DNA from: a virus
Direction: 5' to 3' (one strand)
Virus record (IMG/VR): IMGVR_UViG_3300020370_000002
Location: 18,806 to 82,805 of that record
Length of the DNA stretch: 64,000 nucleotides
Shown here one piece after another: positions 36,159-43,850 of the stretch. Numbering within the stretch: position 1 is the stretch's first letter; every line of letters starts with the position of its first letter. The position numbers and the translations under genes are program-made. The notes under the pieces are model-generated. The model did no database searches and was not told the DNA's origin. It was given only the letters and a program-made list of their open reading frames with translations.

Positions 36159-36890
36159 TTAGCTAGCGGCAGCTTTTTCTTTTTTAGCCGCACCATCATA
36201 ATCAGACGCTGTTAATCCTCTTCGGGTCAACATAGTCTTTACACCACGTGCAGTTTTACCAATCGACTCTGCGATTGCTTCAACTGTCATGTCAGATACA
36301 TCACCTAACTCTGCTAAAGGATCGCTTTTTGCAGAACCTTTGGTGTGTTCCTGACGGGGAATAGCGTCAATATCGCCAGAACGAAGTAGGCTGAGAGCCT
36401 TTCCTCGTACACTGTTTACACTACGATCAAGAGCTTCTGCAATCGCTTCTACGAAAGCACCATCATTTACCATAGAAATAAAGGTAGCCTCTTCATCTGG
36501 TGAGTAGGTTCTAACAGTCTCCACTTTGGGAGCTGGCTTAACATGGGCAGTAAGTTCCATTGAAAGAATCTTACCTTGAATAGACTTAGCACTAAATGCT
36601 CCGCCTTCAAAGTTCTCTGCAATCTGAGCATAGGTATACTCACCGCTATTGTCAGAAACAAAAGCTGCAAGAGTAGCTTCTTGACTTTCAGAAAAAGCAC
36701 GAGTGCTCTTTGCAGAAGCAAGTTCTACTTCGTAACCCATTTTCCTCAGTTTGCTAGAAACTGACCGTGTAGTAGTCTCAAGCTGATCTGCTGCTTCTGC
36801 AACAGTATCTTGAGATACTGGGGATTCATCACCGACAAAATTAGTGAGCTCGTCGGTACGCTCGTCTGTCCACTTAGGCAATGTTGCCAT
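36159..36890 (-). CDS. DNA-binding protein with four GcrA-like HTH repeats
   Basis: A protein of 243 residues with four helical units: TVAEAADQLETTTRSVSSKL near residue 30, TYAQIAENFEGGAFSAKSIQ near 85, FVEAIAEALDRSVNSVRGKA near 145, and TVEAIAESIGKTARGVKTML near 205. Each fits the pattern IA-x2-L-x5-SV-x2-KL-x3-G of GcrA and Myb/SANT-like helix-turn-helix modules. The first starts WTDERT, as GcrA does. It ends in an Ala/Lys tail. It probably binds several sites at once and could be a transcription factor or nucleoid protein. A GGAG site precedes the ATG. Confidence 0.65.
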   Translation of the reverse strand: MATLPKWTDERTDELTNFVGDESPVSQDTVAEAADQLETTTRSVSSKLRKMGYEVELASAKSTRAFSESQEATLAAFVSDNSGEYTYAQIAENFEGGAFSAKSIQGKILSMELTAHVKPAPKVETVRTYSPDEEATFISMVNDGAFVEAIAEALDRSVNSVRGKALSLLRSGDIDAIPRQEHTKGSAKSDPLAELGDVSDMTVEAIAESIGKTARGVKTMLTRRGLTASDYDGAAKKEKAAAS

Positions 36891-36893
36891 AGT

Positions 36894-37649
36894 TTAGTCT
36901 CCTATCAATTCTTTTAGACTTGTAATTATTGTTATGCCCCGTTCTTGGGCTTGTTTTGTTTTAGCAGACTCTATTCCTGACTCATTAATTAAGAATATTA
37001 CATCCTTAGCCATGGTTGTTTTCACCATATATCCTGCATAGGATAAGGCTTTTGTAGCTTCTGCTTTTGTTTTGAAACTTGAAAGTTTACCACTAATACA
37101 TACTGCACCTTTCGTTTCTTTTGCAATTCTAGGTCTTTCAAACTCCCAATCAAATGGGAGGAGCTGTTTTAGCCCATCTTGAAACTCACCATAGTACCAG
37201 CTAAGTAAACTTTCTGTTGCTTTCGGCCCAAGACCTGCGGCTTTACATTTGTCCTCATCAAGGTCAAAGAGACTTTTGATTTTGCTGGACAATTTTGTTG
37301 CAGCAGTCTTTCCGATCAACGGAATACTAAATGCAGGTAATACATCATTCATACTAGCTTTTCTTGAATGATTTATTTCTCTTAAAAGTTTTATAGCTAG
37401 CTTTTCAGAGGAAAGACCATCTCTCATATCTACATATGACAAAGAATATATCTTTGGAAAAGAGGTAATACCTAGTCTCTCGATGCTCTTTGGGCCAAGC
37501 CCTTTAATCTTTAGTGCTCTTGCAAAATGCTCAATTCGTTTCTGAAGTTGAGCAGGACACAAGCTGTGTGTGCAATAAAGCAAATCGTTTTTCCACTCAA
37601 GTGGTGATCCACAAGAGGGGCAAACTTCAGGAGCTACTATCGCTTGCAT
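36894..37649 (-). CDS. NAD-dependent DNA ligase, C-terminal subunit
   Basis: A protein of 251 residues equal to the back half of bacterial LigA. It has a Cys4 zinc finger (CPSCGSPLEWKNDLLYCTHS, then LCPAQLQ), helix-hairpin-helix repeats (LKIKGLGPKSIERLG, LGPKATESLL) and a BRCT domain (GAVCISGKLSSFKTKAEATK). It must pair with the separate adenylation subunit encoded upstream. T5-type phages carry a similar two-gene ligase. It has its own promoter and a GAGGAA ribosome binding site. Confidence 0.9.
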   Translation of the reverse strand: MQAIVAPEVCPSCGSPLEWKNDLLYCTHSLCPAQLQKRIEHFARALKIKGLGPKSIERLGITSFPKIYSLSYVDMRDGLSSEKLAIKLLREINHSRKASMNDVLPAFSIPLIGKTAATKLSSKIKSLFDLDEDKCKAAGLGPKATESLLSWYYGEFQDGLKQLLPFDWEFERPRIAKETKGAVCISGKLSSFKTKAEATKALSYAGYMVKTTMAKDVIFLINESGIESAKTKQAQERGITIITSLKELIGD

Positions 37650-37675
37650 AAAGATTCCTCTGAAAATGAAAGTAT

Positions 37676-37704
37676 ATTATACGAAAATTTAGGTTTCATG
37701 TCAA
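37676..37704 (-). promoter_or_regulatory. sigma70-type promoter
   Basis: TTGACA (37704-37699), 17 bp, TATAAT (37681-37676). The upstream stop TAA of the ligase N-subunit lies inside the AAATAATTC element. The predicted leader is about 20 bases and contains a ribosome binding site. Confidence 0.8.
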
Positions 37705-37707
37705 GAA

Positions 37708-38661
37708 TTATTTTTCCTCAACTCGTCGGACAATACGCGGGATGATTTCACCACTTCGTATGACCTCGACGTGACAACCAATTTCAAGACCTAACTCCTC
37801 AATATGAGCCATATTATGTAAGGTTGCTCTTGATACAAGAGCATCCCCAATCATAACAGGGCCAAGTATTGCTACTGGTGTAACAACACCTGACTTACCT
37901 GTCTGCCACTCAACATCGCTTAGATAGGTTATTACCCCCTCTTTTTGCTCTTTGAAGGCAAGAGAGCCTCTTGGATGGTGGGAAGTAAATCCCTGATCCA
38001 TCCAATAAGTTGTATCGTCTAGTCGGAATACTCTTCCGTCTTGAGGATACAGGGATGCATCAATAGAGTAAACTGTGCCAATTCCAAAAGACTCAACCAT
38101 CTGTAGAACATCTACCCAAGAGTCTATAAAGTAAGGTCGCATATCATACGCTACAAACCTAAGCTCGTTTCTACGACTCATGAAATCTCTTTCTAGTTTT
38201 AGATTGAGAGACCCCGCAGCGTAATTACGAGCATTAGGAATACTAATAGGGGCGACAACTTCTCCATCAATCTGTACTTCTTTTTTGAAGTTGATCTTGG
38301 CTGGTACAAGATATTTTATCTTGTTAGTAATATCAATACCTATCTTACCATTGCCTCGTGTTAAGGCACGGTAAAACTCGCCATCTCGATACATGACAGA
38401 TACTGCCGCCCCGTCTAGTTTAGGAGTGCAAGTTACTAACTGTCCTTCATGCTTTACTCTAAGCCAGTTTTCTAGCTCATCATTATCAAATGTTTTCTGT
38501 AGTGAGTACATTTGATACTTATGATGTACTCCAGACTCGGGGGTATATCCGATACCCTCAAGTCCGTCGTATAAAGCGTCCCACTCAGTGTCAGTCAAAG
38601 GACTGTTACCACCTTCGTAGTATTTCTTTGCTATTGAATTTTTGTTAGTATTATCACTCAT
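37708..38661 (-). CDS. NAD-dependent DNA ligase, N-terminal (adenylation) subunit
   Basis: A protein of 317 residues. The adenylation motif is TPKLDGAAVSV (Lys near residue 79). RGNGKIGIDIT, QIDGEVV and an OB-fold ending at SRATLHN and IPRIVRR follow. The N-terminal Ia part is short. It becomes adenylated from NAD and seals nicks together with the C-terminal subunit. The ATG lies 8 bp after a -10 box with no ribosome binding site, so the mRNA is predicted to be leaderless or to have 1-2 extra bases. Confidence 0.9.
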   Translation of the reverse strand: MSDNTNKNSIAKKYYEGGNSPLTDTEWDALYDGLEGIGYTPESGVHHKYQMYSLQKTFDNDELENWLRVKHEGQLVTCTPKLDGAAVSVMYRDGEFYRALTRGNGKIGIDITNKIKYLVPAKINFKKEVQIDGEVVAPISIPNARNYAAGSLNLKLERDFMSRRNELRFVAYDMRPYFIDSWVDVLQMVESFGIGTVYSIDASLYPQDGRVFRLDDTTYWMDQGFTSHHPRGSLAFKEQKEGVITYLSDVEWQTGKSGVVTPVAILGPVMIGDALVSRATLHNMAHIEELGLEIGCHVEVIRSGEIIPRIVRRVEEK

Positions 38662-38669
38662 ATGTATAT

Positions 38670-38698
38670 ATTATACTAGAAAATGAATAAAGTGTCAA
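38670..38698 (-). promoter_or_regulatory. sigma70-type promoter giving a leaderless ligase mRNA
   Basis: TTGACA (38698-38693), 17 bp, TATAAT (38675-38670), then 8 bases to the ligase ATG. The stop TAA of the upstream gene lies in AAATAATTC. Confidence 0.8.
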
Positions 38699-38701
38699 GA
38701 A

Positions 38702-39019
38702 TTATTTTGGGTTATCGTGCTTGTATAAATTATCTACGAGGTCTTGGAAGTTCTCCTCAATTATCTCGCGCGACTCTGCTAGAGACAGAATCTCTGTGAG
38801 GGCGCGAAATAACTCTCTGGAGTTATTGAAGTCAATAGGCATTGCTATACCTTCGGGTGTAGGTTTCCATTCTTCAAAAAAATCCATGTAATACTTACGC
38901 AAGTGAAGATATTCAACCCCTTTGAAAGTATTTACAGAAACTCGTACCTGTACTTGTTTTTCTTCATCATAGTGTATTATATGCTCGTATAAAGGAGCTG
39001 GCTCATGAATTTGTATCAT
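38702..39019 (-). CDS. PC4-like single-strand DNA-binding transcription cofactor
   Basis: A protein of 105 residues. The segment VEYLHLRKYYMDFFEEWKPT followed by PEGIAMPIDFNNSRELFRAL matches the PC4/Sub1 pattern (strand, RKYY, W-x-PT-x-x-G, helix). PC4 domains bind single-stranded DNA and modulate transcription initiation and repair. The protein might act on melted promoters or at the fork. It is coupled by ATGA with the upstream 88-residue gene. Confidence 0.7.
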   Translation of the reverse strand: MIQIHEPAPLYEHIIHYDEEKQVQVRVSVNTFKGVEYLHLRKYYMDFFEEWKPTPEGIAMPIDFNNSRELFRALTEILSLAESREIIEENFQDLVDNLYKHDNPK

Positions 39020-39282
39020 GAGTCGTTCTTCAATACAGAAGCAAGAGGGACTACACTCGTTACATTCTTAGGTTTTAATAAGCGATAAGAATCCGTGTCC
39101 CAACAAAACAATAGTAGGGTTTCAGTAGATTCTCTCGCTCGGTTTTTCTTGTCTCGAATGTACTTTGTACTAAAGTCCAACGTGCATACATTGTACTTTA
39201 GTTTTTTTGAGTTCTCACTACGATATGTAATGATCGCATCACCATACTCATCAACAAGTTTGGCTAGTTCGTCCTTCTTCAC
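39016..39282 (-). CDS. Hypothetical protein of 88 residues
   Basis: The start is GTG with AAGGAA 6 bases upstream. The sequence contains NVCTLDFSTKYIRDKKNRAR, ETLLLFCWDTDSYRLLKPKN and VTSVVPLASVL, which look like a small beta-barrel or WYL-like fragment. I do not recognise the family with certainty. The ATGA overlap couples it to the PC4-like gene. Confidence 0.6.
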   Translation of the reverse strand: MKKDELAKLVDEYGDAIITYRSENSKKLKYNVCTLDFSTKYIRDKKNRARESTETLLLFCWDTDSYRLLKPKNVTSVVPLASVLKNDS

Positions 39283-39335
39283 GGTGTTCCTTAGTTAGGT
39301 AGGTAAAATCTTTTACTGTCCTATACTGAAGAAAC

Positions 39336-39364
39336 AAAAAAGACCTCGGGGATCTCACCCGAGG
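39336..39364 (-). terminator. Rho-independent terminator
   Basis: The perfect 7-bp stem CCTCGGG/CCCGAGG with a 7-base loop is followed on the minus strand by a T-rich run (TCTTTTTT). It ends the transcript of the HTH gene at 39370. Confidence 0.85.
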
Positions 39365-39369
39365 GAGTA

Positions 39370-39765
39370 CTAGTCGGCCAATAAGCCTGTGAAATACTGA
39401 GCTGCTTTGCCAGTTAACTTAGATATAATATCTTCGTCTACTGCTAAGCCTTTGTCTGTGATAGCTGCGGTGAGGGCATCTTGTGCTGCCTGCTTAGATA
39501 CGCGTGTACCACCTGAGGAAGTCCCACCACCATTCCCCGTAGCGGGAGTCTTTTTTACATAGACACCTGCTTTGGTTAGAATCATACGAACCCCGTTAGG
39601 GCTTTCGTTTAATTCATCTGCAATTTCTTTTACAATTTCCATTGAAGTCTCAGGAGTTGGATCCTGTGCTTCATACATCTCTACGGCTTGCGCCTTCTTG
39701 TCGTCGTCCCACGCCATTCTGCGTTTTCCTCGTTGTTGTTGTTGAAAATAAAATCGGTCGCCCAT
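39370..39765 (-). CDS. GcrA-like HTH protein
   Basis: A protein of 131 residues with a single HTH unit (IVKEIADELNESPNGVRMIL, then TKAGVYVKK) after a MAWDDDKKAQAVEMYEAQ helix. A Gly/Ser/Thr linker leads to a C-terminal helical domain (SKQAAQDALTAAITDK, VDEDIISKL), the layout shared by the paralogues at 48569, 49859 and 52711. GAGGAA precedes the ATG. With its own promoter and terminator it is a monocistronic unit, which suits a regulator or an abundant DNA-binding protein. Confidence 0.7.
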   Translation of the reverse strand: MGDRFYFQQQQRGKRRMAWDDDKKAQAVEMYEAQDPTPETSMEIVKEIADELNESPNGVRMILTKAGVYVKKTPATGNGGGTSSGGTRVSKQAAQDALTAAITDKGLAVDEDIISKLTGKAAQYFTGLLAD

Positions 39766-39790
39766 TTGGTTTCCTCATTTTTGAAATACT

Positions 39791-39819
39791 ATTATATCTC
39801 GATTTAACATTTGTGTCAA
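39791..39819 (-). promoter_or_regulatory. sigma70-type promoter
   Basis: TTGACA (39819-39814), 17 bp, TATAAT (39796-39791), with the AAAAAAAGTTC element upstream. The leader of about 19 bases carries GAGGAA. It drives the monocistronic HTH gene. Confidence 0.8.
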
Positions 39820-39838
39820 GAACTTTTTTTGCTCTCCA

Positions 39839-40492
39839 CTAAATTTTTTCGATATCAATGCCATGCTCTTCCAAGTGAGTTAATTTACCTAGGTCACAGG
39901 CTAGTGCTGCTCCATGAAAACCTCCCACCCTTAAAGTTTCAGTTTCTTCCAGTATGTATATCTCATAGCACTTACATCCATACTTGTCTATGTAATACTG
40001 AGGGTTGGGGCTTTCTTTTTGTACTATGGCAGGAGCATGATAGAAAGCAGACCATACTTTTTCATTTGGAATGAACTCATCAGATACACATTGATCTGGT
40101 AAGAATGCGTATCCTTTTCGTTCTTCTACAAGCGCTGGTCGCGTTGGTACTCCAACTCGATTAAGTATAGCTTTTACAAACCCCGTAGAGCGGTACATAC
40201 CTTGAGATATTTCGGATATAGACTGCCCATCGAGATAAGAAGTTATAGCTTCTTTTATCTCTAAAGCACTTGCTGGCTTACCTTTTAACTGAGCTTTTCT
40301 CTTCGCTCTAAAGTTTTGTTTGTCTTGAAAATCTTGTATTATATTATTAAGTCTTGTAGTATTGTACGAGATGTTGAGTATCTCACACGCCTCCTTTTTA
40401 GTTATCGGTTTATCCGAACTCAAAAGGGTTATCACGTGTTGTATATTTTCCTGAGTCAACTTCTCGTGTTCTTTCTTCTTCACCCTTGCCAA
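39839..40492 (-). CDS. HTH-containing phage protein
   Basis: A protein of about 217 residues. The N-terminal half has two helix-turn-helix-like segments (PITKKEACEILNISYNTTRL and ISEISQGMYRSTGFVKAILN). The C-terminal half is a mixed alpha/beta domain with YYIDKYGCKCYEIYI. I recognise this type from marine phages without a known function. The start is uncertain: I chose TTG with GGAGG 9 bases upstream; a TTG at 40459 (before TQENIQHV) is an alternative. It overlaps the upstream gene by 83 bases. Confidence 0.65.
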   Translation of the reverse strand: MARVKKKEHEKLTQENIQHVITLLSSDKPITKKEACEILNISYNTTRLNNIIQDFQDKQNFRAKRKAQLKGKPASALEIKEAITSYLDGQSISEISQGMYRSTGFVKAILNRVGVPTRPALVEERKGYAFLPDQCVSDEFIPNEKVWSAFYHAPAIVQKESPNPQYYIDKYGCKCYEIYILEETETLRVGGFHGAALACDLGKLTHLEEHGIDIEKI

Positions 40493-40778
40493 GTAATTCA
40501 TCCTCCAATTTAAATAATAAACAACACATCGCATGGGCTAGATGCGATAGTCCAGTTTCTTCGTCTAACTGCTCTCCGTCCATGTGGGCAAAGATATGTC
40601 TTAGTGCAGCGCTTGTATATCTATTTTGTAGATCATCTACTTTACGCCAGTTTTCGGCATCATACTTCTCTGCTCCGTATGTTAATACTTTTCCTACTTC
40701 TAATATAGACTTTGGAGGAAGTAAGTATAGCTTTGGTTTTTCACTATCAAACTTTCTACCTTGTGATTCTTTGTTCAT
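40410..40778 (-). CDS. dATP/dGTP diphosphohydrolase-like protein (DUF5664 type)
   Basis: A protein of 122 residues. KFDSEKPKLYLLPPKSILEV, VLTYGAEKYDAENWRKV, RYTSAALRHIFAHMDGEQLD and SGLSHLAHAMCCLLF follow the order of the phage DUF5664 / dGTP diphosphohydrolase N-domain family, related to MazZ. Such enzymes hydrolyse purine dNTPs and adjust the pool. No PurZ homologue is seen, so a 2-aminoadenine genome is not implied. A GGAAG site precedes the chosen ATG. Confidence 0.7.
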   Translation of the reverse strand: MNKESQGRKFDSEKPKLYLLPPKSILEVGKVLTYGAEKYDAENWRKVDDLQNRYTSAALRHIFAHMDGEQLDEETGLSHLAHAMCCLLFKLEDELLGKGEEERTREVDSGKYTTRDNPFEFG

Positions 40779-41325
40779 AATCTGCTTCCTGTTCGTTCCA
40801 CCAAGGAGGCTTCTCTCGATACTTCCAAGAAGCAAACGTTGCTTTGTCTTTGTGATAAAATCTACGGTATGCGTCTATGGCGTCTGATCCTTTAAGTTCA
40901 TCTGGCATAGCTTGTGCAAATGGAGTAAGTCCCAGTGGTGGTGTTCGTATGCTGGGGAGCTTGAGTATAACATCATGCACTGATTTATGGCTTTTTCCGT
41001 ATCTGTAAGTGTACTCTTCGTCCAATGCGAGGGCGTAGCAAAACAACCACTCATAGTTATCGAGGCTACTCCTAGCCCATATCGTGCAGGGGTGGTTATG
41101 CATTGTAGGAAGGTACGGGAAGTCTCTTGGTTCATTTGTTTTTTTCTCCCGTAAAAGGGCGAGTTCTTCTTTTGTAAGTTTTCGAGGAACAAAACCCAAG
41201 TATTTATCTACCCAATGATTTGTGCACAGCATTTGAGCTGCCTCAAGAGGCATTTTGACTATATGCTTGTCAACGTGGTACTCTGCACACTTGTCATGGT
41301 TTTCGTCAAGTATAAAAATATTCAT
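40756..41325 (-). CDS. Conserved phage protein of unknown function
   Basis: A protein of 189 residues. It starts MNIFILDENHDKCAEYHVDK and continues HIVKMPLEAAQMLCTNHW, HNHPCTIWARSSLDNYEWL and TPFAQAMPDELKGSDAIDAY. I recognise this pattern from many T4-like and marine phages. The conserved His, Lys, Cys and Trp residues suggest an enzyme, possibly nucleic-acid related. The ATG lies 6 bp after a -10 box with no ribosome binding site, so the mRNA should be leaderless. Confidence 0.75.
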   Translation of the reverse strand: MNIFILDENHDKCAEYHVDKHIVKMPLEAAQMLCTNHWVDKYLGFVPRKLTKEELALLREKKTNEPRDFPYLPTMHNHPCTIWARSSLDNYEWLFCYALALDEEYTYRYGKSHKSVHDVILKLPSIRTPPLGLTPFAQAMPDELKGSDAIDAYRRFYHKDKATFASWKYREKPPWWNEQEADYEQRITR

Positions 41326-41331
41326 GCAACT

Positions 41332-41360
41332 ATTATACTAATAAATGTATATAATGTCAA
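41332..41360 (-). promoter_or_regulatory. sigma70-type promoter giving a leaderless mRNA
   Basis: TTGACA (41360-41355), 17 bp, TATAAT (41337-41332), 6 bases, ATG. The TGA stop of the upstream small gene is part of the TTGACA hexamer. Confidence 0.85.
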
Positions 41361-41503
41361 GATTTTTTTCGACTTTTGGCCCTCATTGCTTCTACATCAA
41401 ATTCTTTTTGCCACGGCCAATATCCTGTTGCTTTTTTATCTCCATACGCTGCTCCCAATAGTAATACTACTGGTAGACTAAGTATTAATAGAATGAAGGT
41501 CAT
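41357..41503 (-). CDS. Small membrane protein of 48 residues
   Basis: It begins with a hydrophobic span (MTFILLILSLPVVLLLGAAY) and continues with a charged tail (KKATGYWPWQKEFDVEAMRA). A GGAAAG site precedes the ATG, which lies inside the 3' end of thyX (26-base overlap). Its TGA forms part of the next promoter's -35 box. It could be a holin-like or signal-anchored peptide; function unknown. Confidence 0.6.
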   Translation of the reverse strand: MTFILLILSLPVVLLLGAAYGDKKATGYWPWQKEFDVEAMRAKSRKKS

Positions 41504-42161
41504 CTACTGCTTTCCTTACGCTTGGGAAGTGGTCACCAATTATACTCCAACATCGATCTGCTATGTCAGCGTGCTCTTGCTGAGTTCCATTAGCTCTACG
41601 AAGCTCACAATAGTGAATCCAACTACGAAGTGTTCCTGCCATATATAAAGTAGTACCGCTCATTCCTTCTGGAAGAAGTGCTCTTGCTTGTTCCTTTGCA
41701 ATGCCGTCCTCTAAAGCTTCCTCATATGCTTTTCTTGTTAAGTGCAAGACGTTCTGCTGAGCCATAGAGAAACGTTCATTTATTCTACGGTGGCATTGAT
41801 TTTTATAGTCCATAGAAATACTATTTTGTCTATTTTTCTCATCCTGAAGTCTTGCTTCTCTTATTTCAAAAACATTAGTCACAGCGTATCTCTGGCTAAA
41901 CTCTTGAAAAGAGAAGCTTCGATGACGTACTATCTGGTGGGAGATATCTCGTGTTGTCTGTATTTCCATGGTAATGGATACCATTTCAAACGGACTCCAG
42001 TGACCATGTTTGATTAAGTACTTCAACAGTCCTGGAGCTGTTTTATTATTGTTTTGATTTTCAGGGTTACTTACTCTTGCACAGTAAGCTATAAATTCAT
42101 CCGCCGTATTACATCCTGTACTTGCACTCGGCTTGCTTAGAGCTACTAAAGCTACATTCAT
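41478..42161 (-). CDS. thyX: FAD-dependent thymidylate synthase
   Basis: A protein of 227 residues. The ThyX signature RHRSFSFQEFSQRY is complete (RHR-x7-S). MEIQTTRDISHQIV and the C-terminal RSWIHYCELR region also match. It makes dTMP from dUMP using methylene-tetrahydrofolate and FAD, completing the dNTP pathway begun by NrdA/NrdB. The length is typical. It starts at the last base of the lysozyme stop. Confidence 0.93.
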   Translation of the reverse strand: MNVALVALSKPSASTGCNTADEFIAYCARVSNPENQNNNKTAPGLLKYLIKHGHWSPFEMVSITMEIQTTRDISHQIVRHRSFSFQEFSQRYAVTNVFEIREARLQDEKNRQNSISMDYKNQCHRRINERFSMAQQNVLHLTRKAYEEALEDGIAKEQARALLPEGMSGTTLYMAGTLRSWIHYCELRRANGTQQEHADIADRCWSIIGDHFPSVRKAVDDLHSINT

Positions 42162-42607
42162 TAAACATTTTCCAATCTAGTCATTAATCTTTCTGCTCGT
42201 TGTGTTACTTGCTTGTACCAACGGGAGTCCCTCCCTTCAACAGCAGCCCTTTTCCAGTCTTCTGCCCATAAGGCTTTATTCATATTCTTAAATTTGGACA
42301 GTCTGGGTCTGCCCATGTTAAACATCATATTGACCAGGATCTGCTGGACTTCGTCGGGGAAGCTTCTAAAAGTCCCTTCTCCGTATAGAGTACAACACTC
42401 TCTGATGGCAATGTTAAGGTCTCTAGCGAAACACGTCCTGACTCGTTCTTCAGTAACTGGTGTTCCAGTCGGCCTTCCGAATTCCTCGTCACTTTCGACG
42501 ATAAGATGACCGACGCCAAAGGTTGGATAGCCGAGGTGGTCATTGTAGATTCCATATACTACTCCTTCATCAATCTTGAGTTGCTCGTAAACTGCTTCTC
42601 TATTCAC
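42161..42607 (-). CDS. Endolysin, T4 lysozyme-like (GH24)
   Basis: A protein of 148 residues. The catalytic triad is E14 (KIDEGVV), D23 (YNDHLG) and T29 (PTFGVGHLI), with exactly the E-x8-D-x5-T spacing of T4 lysozyme. It cleaves the glycan strand of peptidoglycan at lysis. No signal peptide is present, so it needs a holin. It is coupled by ATGA to the coiled-coil gene upstream and lies in an operon with spanin-like genes. Confidence 0.92.
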   Translation of the reverse strand: MNREAVYEQLKIDEGVVYGIYNDHLGYPTFGVGHLIVESDEEFGRPTGTPVTEERVRTCFARDLNIAIRECCTLYGEGTFRSFPDEVQQILVNMMFNMGRPRLSKFKNMNKALWAEDWKRAAVEGRDSRWYKQVTQRAERLMTRLENV

Positions 42608-42780
42608 ATCATTTTCCCACTAGGATCAAGTAAGTGGCGTTTAATCCACCCTTCGATCTGCTTTTTTTGTTTCTCTACTTCTTCTGCTTGAGACATTACT
42701 TTTGCCTCAAGGTCATCAATTCTTTTTTCTTGAAAGCGAAGTCTGTCGCTCTGCATCTCTATTTCGTACTGACCTTTCAT
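42604..42780 (-). CDS. Coiled-coil protein of 58 residues
   Basis: A strongly heptad-like sequence (MQSDRLRFQEKRIDDLEAKV, MSQAEEVEKQKKQIEG) with no membrane segment. The ATG overlaps the upstream stop as TAATG, and the stop overlaps the lysozyme start as ATGA. It lies in the lysis operon. Function unknown. Confidence 0.65.
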   Translation of the reverse strand: MKGQYEIEMQSDRLRFQEKRIDDLEAKVMSQAEEVEKQKKQIEGWIKRHLLDPSGKMM

Positions 42781-43031
42781 TATGCTACCCTTACTAAATC
42801 CCAATTCATTGGTTCATGTGATTTAATTTCAACCACGTTCTTATCAATATCTATAAATTTTATAATGTTAGGTTTCAAACTAATTATCTCTCTAACATTA
42901 TAAAACTTTGGTGTACGCATATACATAGCTTTTCCATCTTCATCTATGCCTGTTACACTTCCAAAGTATATGGTTAACTTGTACTCTTGGTAAAATAAAC
43001 TTTTCCACCAAGCTATAATTTTATCAATCAT
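42780..43031 (-). CDS. Hypothetical protein of 83 residues
   Basis: It starts MIDKIIAWWKSLFYQEYKLT, a short amphipathic helix. A small beta domain follows (YFGSVTGIDEDGKAMYMRTP, REIISLKPNIIKFIDIDKN). The ATG overlaps the lipoprotein gene end by 8 bases. Reading the frame further upstream would conflict with that gene. It may be a small membrane-associated lysis accessory, by position only. Confidence 0.6.
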   Translation of the reverse strand: MIDKIIAWWKSLFYQEYKLTIYFGSVTGIDEDGKAMYMRTPKFYNVREIISLKPNIIKFIDIDKNVVEIKSHEPMNWDLVRVA

Positions 43032-43431
43032 TTTTCTCAAGCCATTCCTCTGCTTCATCGGCAGCATTTGTAGCTTTTCTATAGTACAATATAATTTCTT
43101 TTTGTTGCCGTATATACCTACGAATCTCTTGTAAATTATATGCCATGTTCTCATAGCCTTTTGGAGTAAGAGCCATTACTACAAAATCTCCACCCAATAG
43201 ACCCTCTACTTTTGCTACTGACTCTTCCCAGTTATCCTTTGTGATTACAAACCATGCTACATCCTCTAAGCCTATCTCATTAGGTAAAGGAGGTTGGTAT
43301 ATATCAACTTTAACTTCTTCCGTGATTACTTTTACAGGGGGAGGTGGTGTAAAGTCTACTTTCGGTAATACACTACATCCACTACTTAACGCTATCGTAA
43401 ACGCGCTCACTAGCACTATCGTCGGCTTCAT
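43024..43431 (-). CDS. Outer membrane lipoprotein, o-spanin-like
   Basis: A protein of 135 residues. The signal peptide ends in the lipobox ALSSGC, followed by a Pro-rich stretch (VDFTPPPPVKV) as in Rz1 proteins. The rest is longer and more structured than classical Rz1. Its start lies 50 bases inside the i-spanin-like gene in another frame, the usual nested layout of spanin pairs. It would link to the inner membrane partner to fuse membranes at lysis. Confidence 0.65.
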   Translation of the reverse strand: MKPTIVLVSAFTIALSSGCSVLPKVDFTPPPPVKVITEEVKVDIYQPPLPNEIGLEDVAWFVITKDNWEESVAKVEGLLGGDFVVMALTPKGYENMAYNLQEIRRYIRQQKEIILYYRKATNAADEAEEWLEKND

Positions 43432-43834
43432 CTAATTCCCTACTATCTGCTTCCACTTGTCGGAACACATCTTTTGTGCCCTTATTTATCCGTGGTTCAA
43501 TAAGTCCTGGCTTTCTACGAGCCAGATTTGTTAAATTGTGTTTTTTAAAAATACTTAAGTATTGCTGTTTTTCAGCTTCTAATTTACTATTCTTATTTGT
43601 TAGGTCTGCAAACGCTTGAGCCTGCTGCTTCATTTGTTTCTCTAACTTACGAATAGTGCTTTCGTTAGTCTGTGCTGCGGTTTGAAGAGCCACATTTTGT
43701 TGTGTTGCTGCTGCAATCTCCATTTGTTGTTCGGTGATGCGGTTATCCTTCGCATTGATTTGTATTTTGTGATAAGCAAAACCAGCACCACCTACAACTA
43801 GGATGATTGGAAGCATTTTTATCATTCCAAACAT
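43382..43834 (-). CDS. Inner membrane coiled-coil protein, i-spanin-like
   Basis: A protein of 150 residues with one N-terminal membrane segment (MLPIILVVGGAGFAYHKI), then a long periplasmic coiled coil (QNVALQTAAQTNESTIRKLE and on). The end RKPGLIEPRINKGTKDVFRQ is a motif I recall from marine phages. With the overlapping lipoprotein gene it fits a two-component spanin. It precedes lysozyme in the operon. Confidence 0.7.
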   Translation of the reverse strand: MFGMIKMLPIILVVGGAGFAYHKIQINAKDNRITEQQMEIAAATQQNVALQTAAQTNESTIRKLEKQMKQQAQAFADLTNKNSKLEAEKQQYLSIFKKHNLTNLARRKPGLIEPRINKGTKDVFRQVEADSRELDEADDSASERVYDSVK

Positions 43835-43850
43835 ACTATTTACCTTTTAC

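Noticed and set aside
36894-38661. Split ligase as a frameshift or sequencing error
   Set aside because: The halves are separated by a full promoter and a ribosome binding site, and each begins and ends at domain borders, as in the known T5 arrangement.
40410-40778. Evidence for a 2-aminoadenine (Z) genome from the MazZ-related enzyme
   Set aside because: No PurZ was seen, and the polymerase does not look like DpoZ; the enzyme family also occurs in phages with normal adenine.
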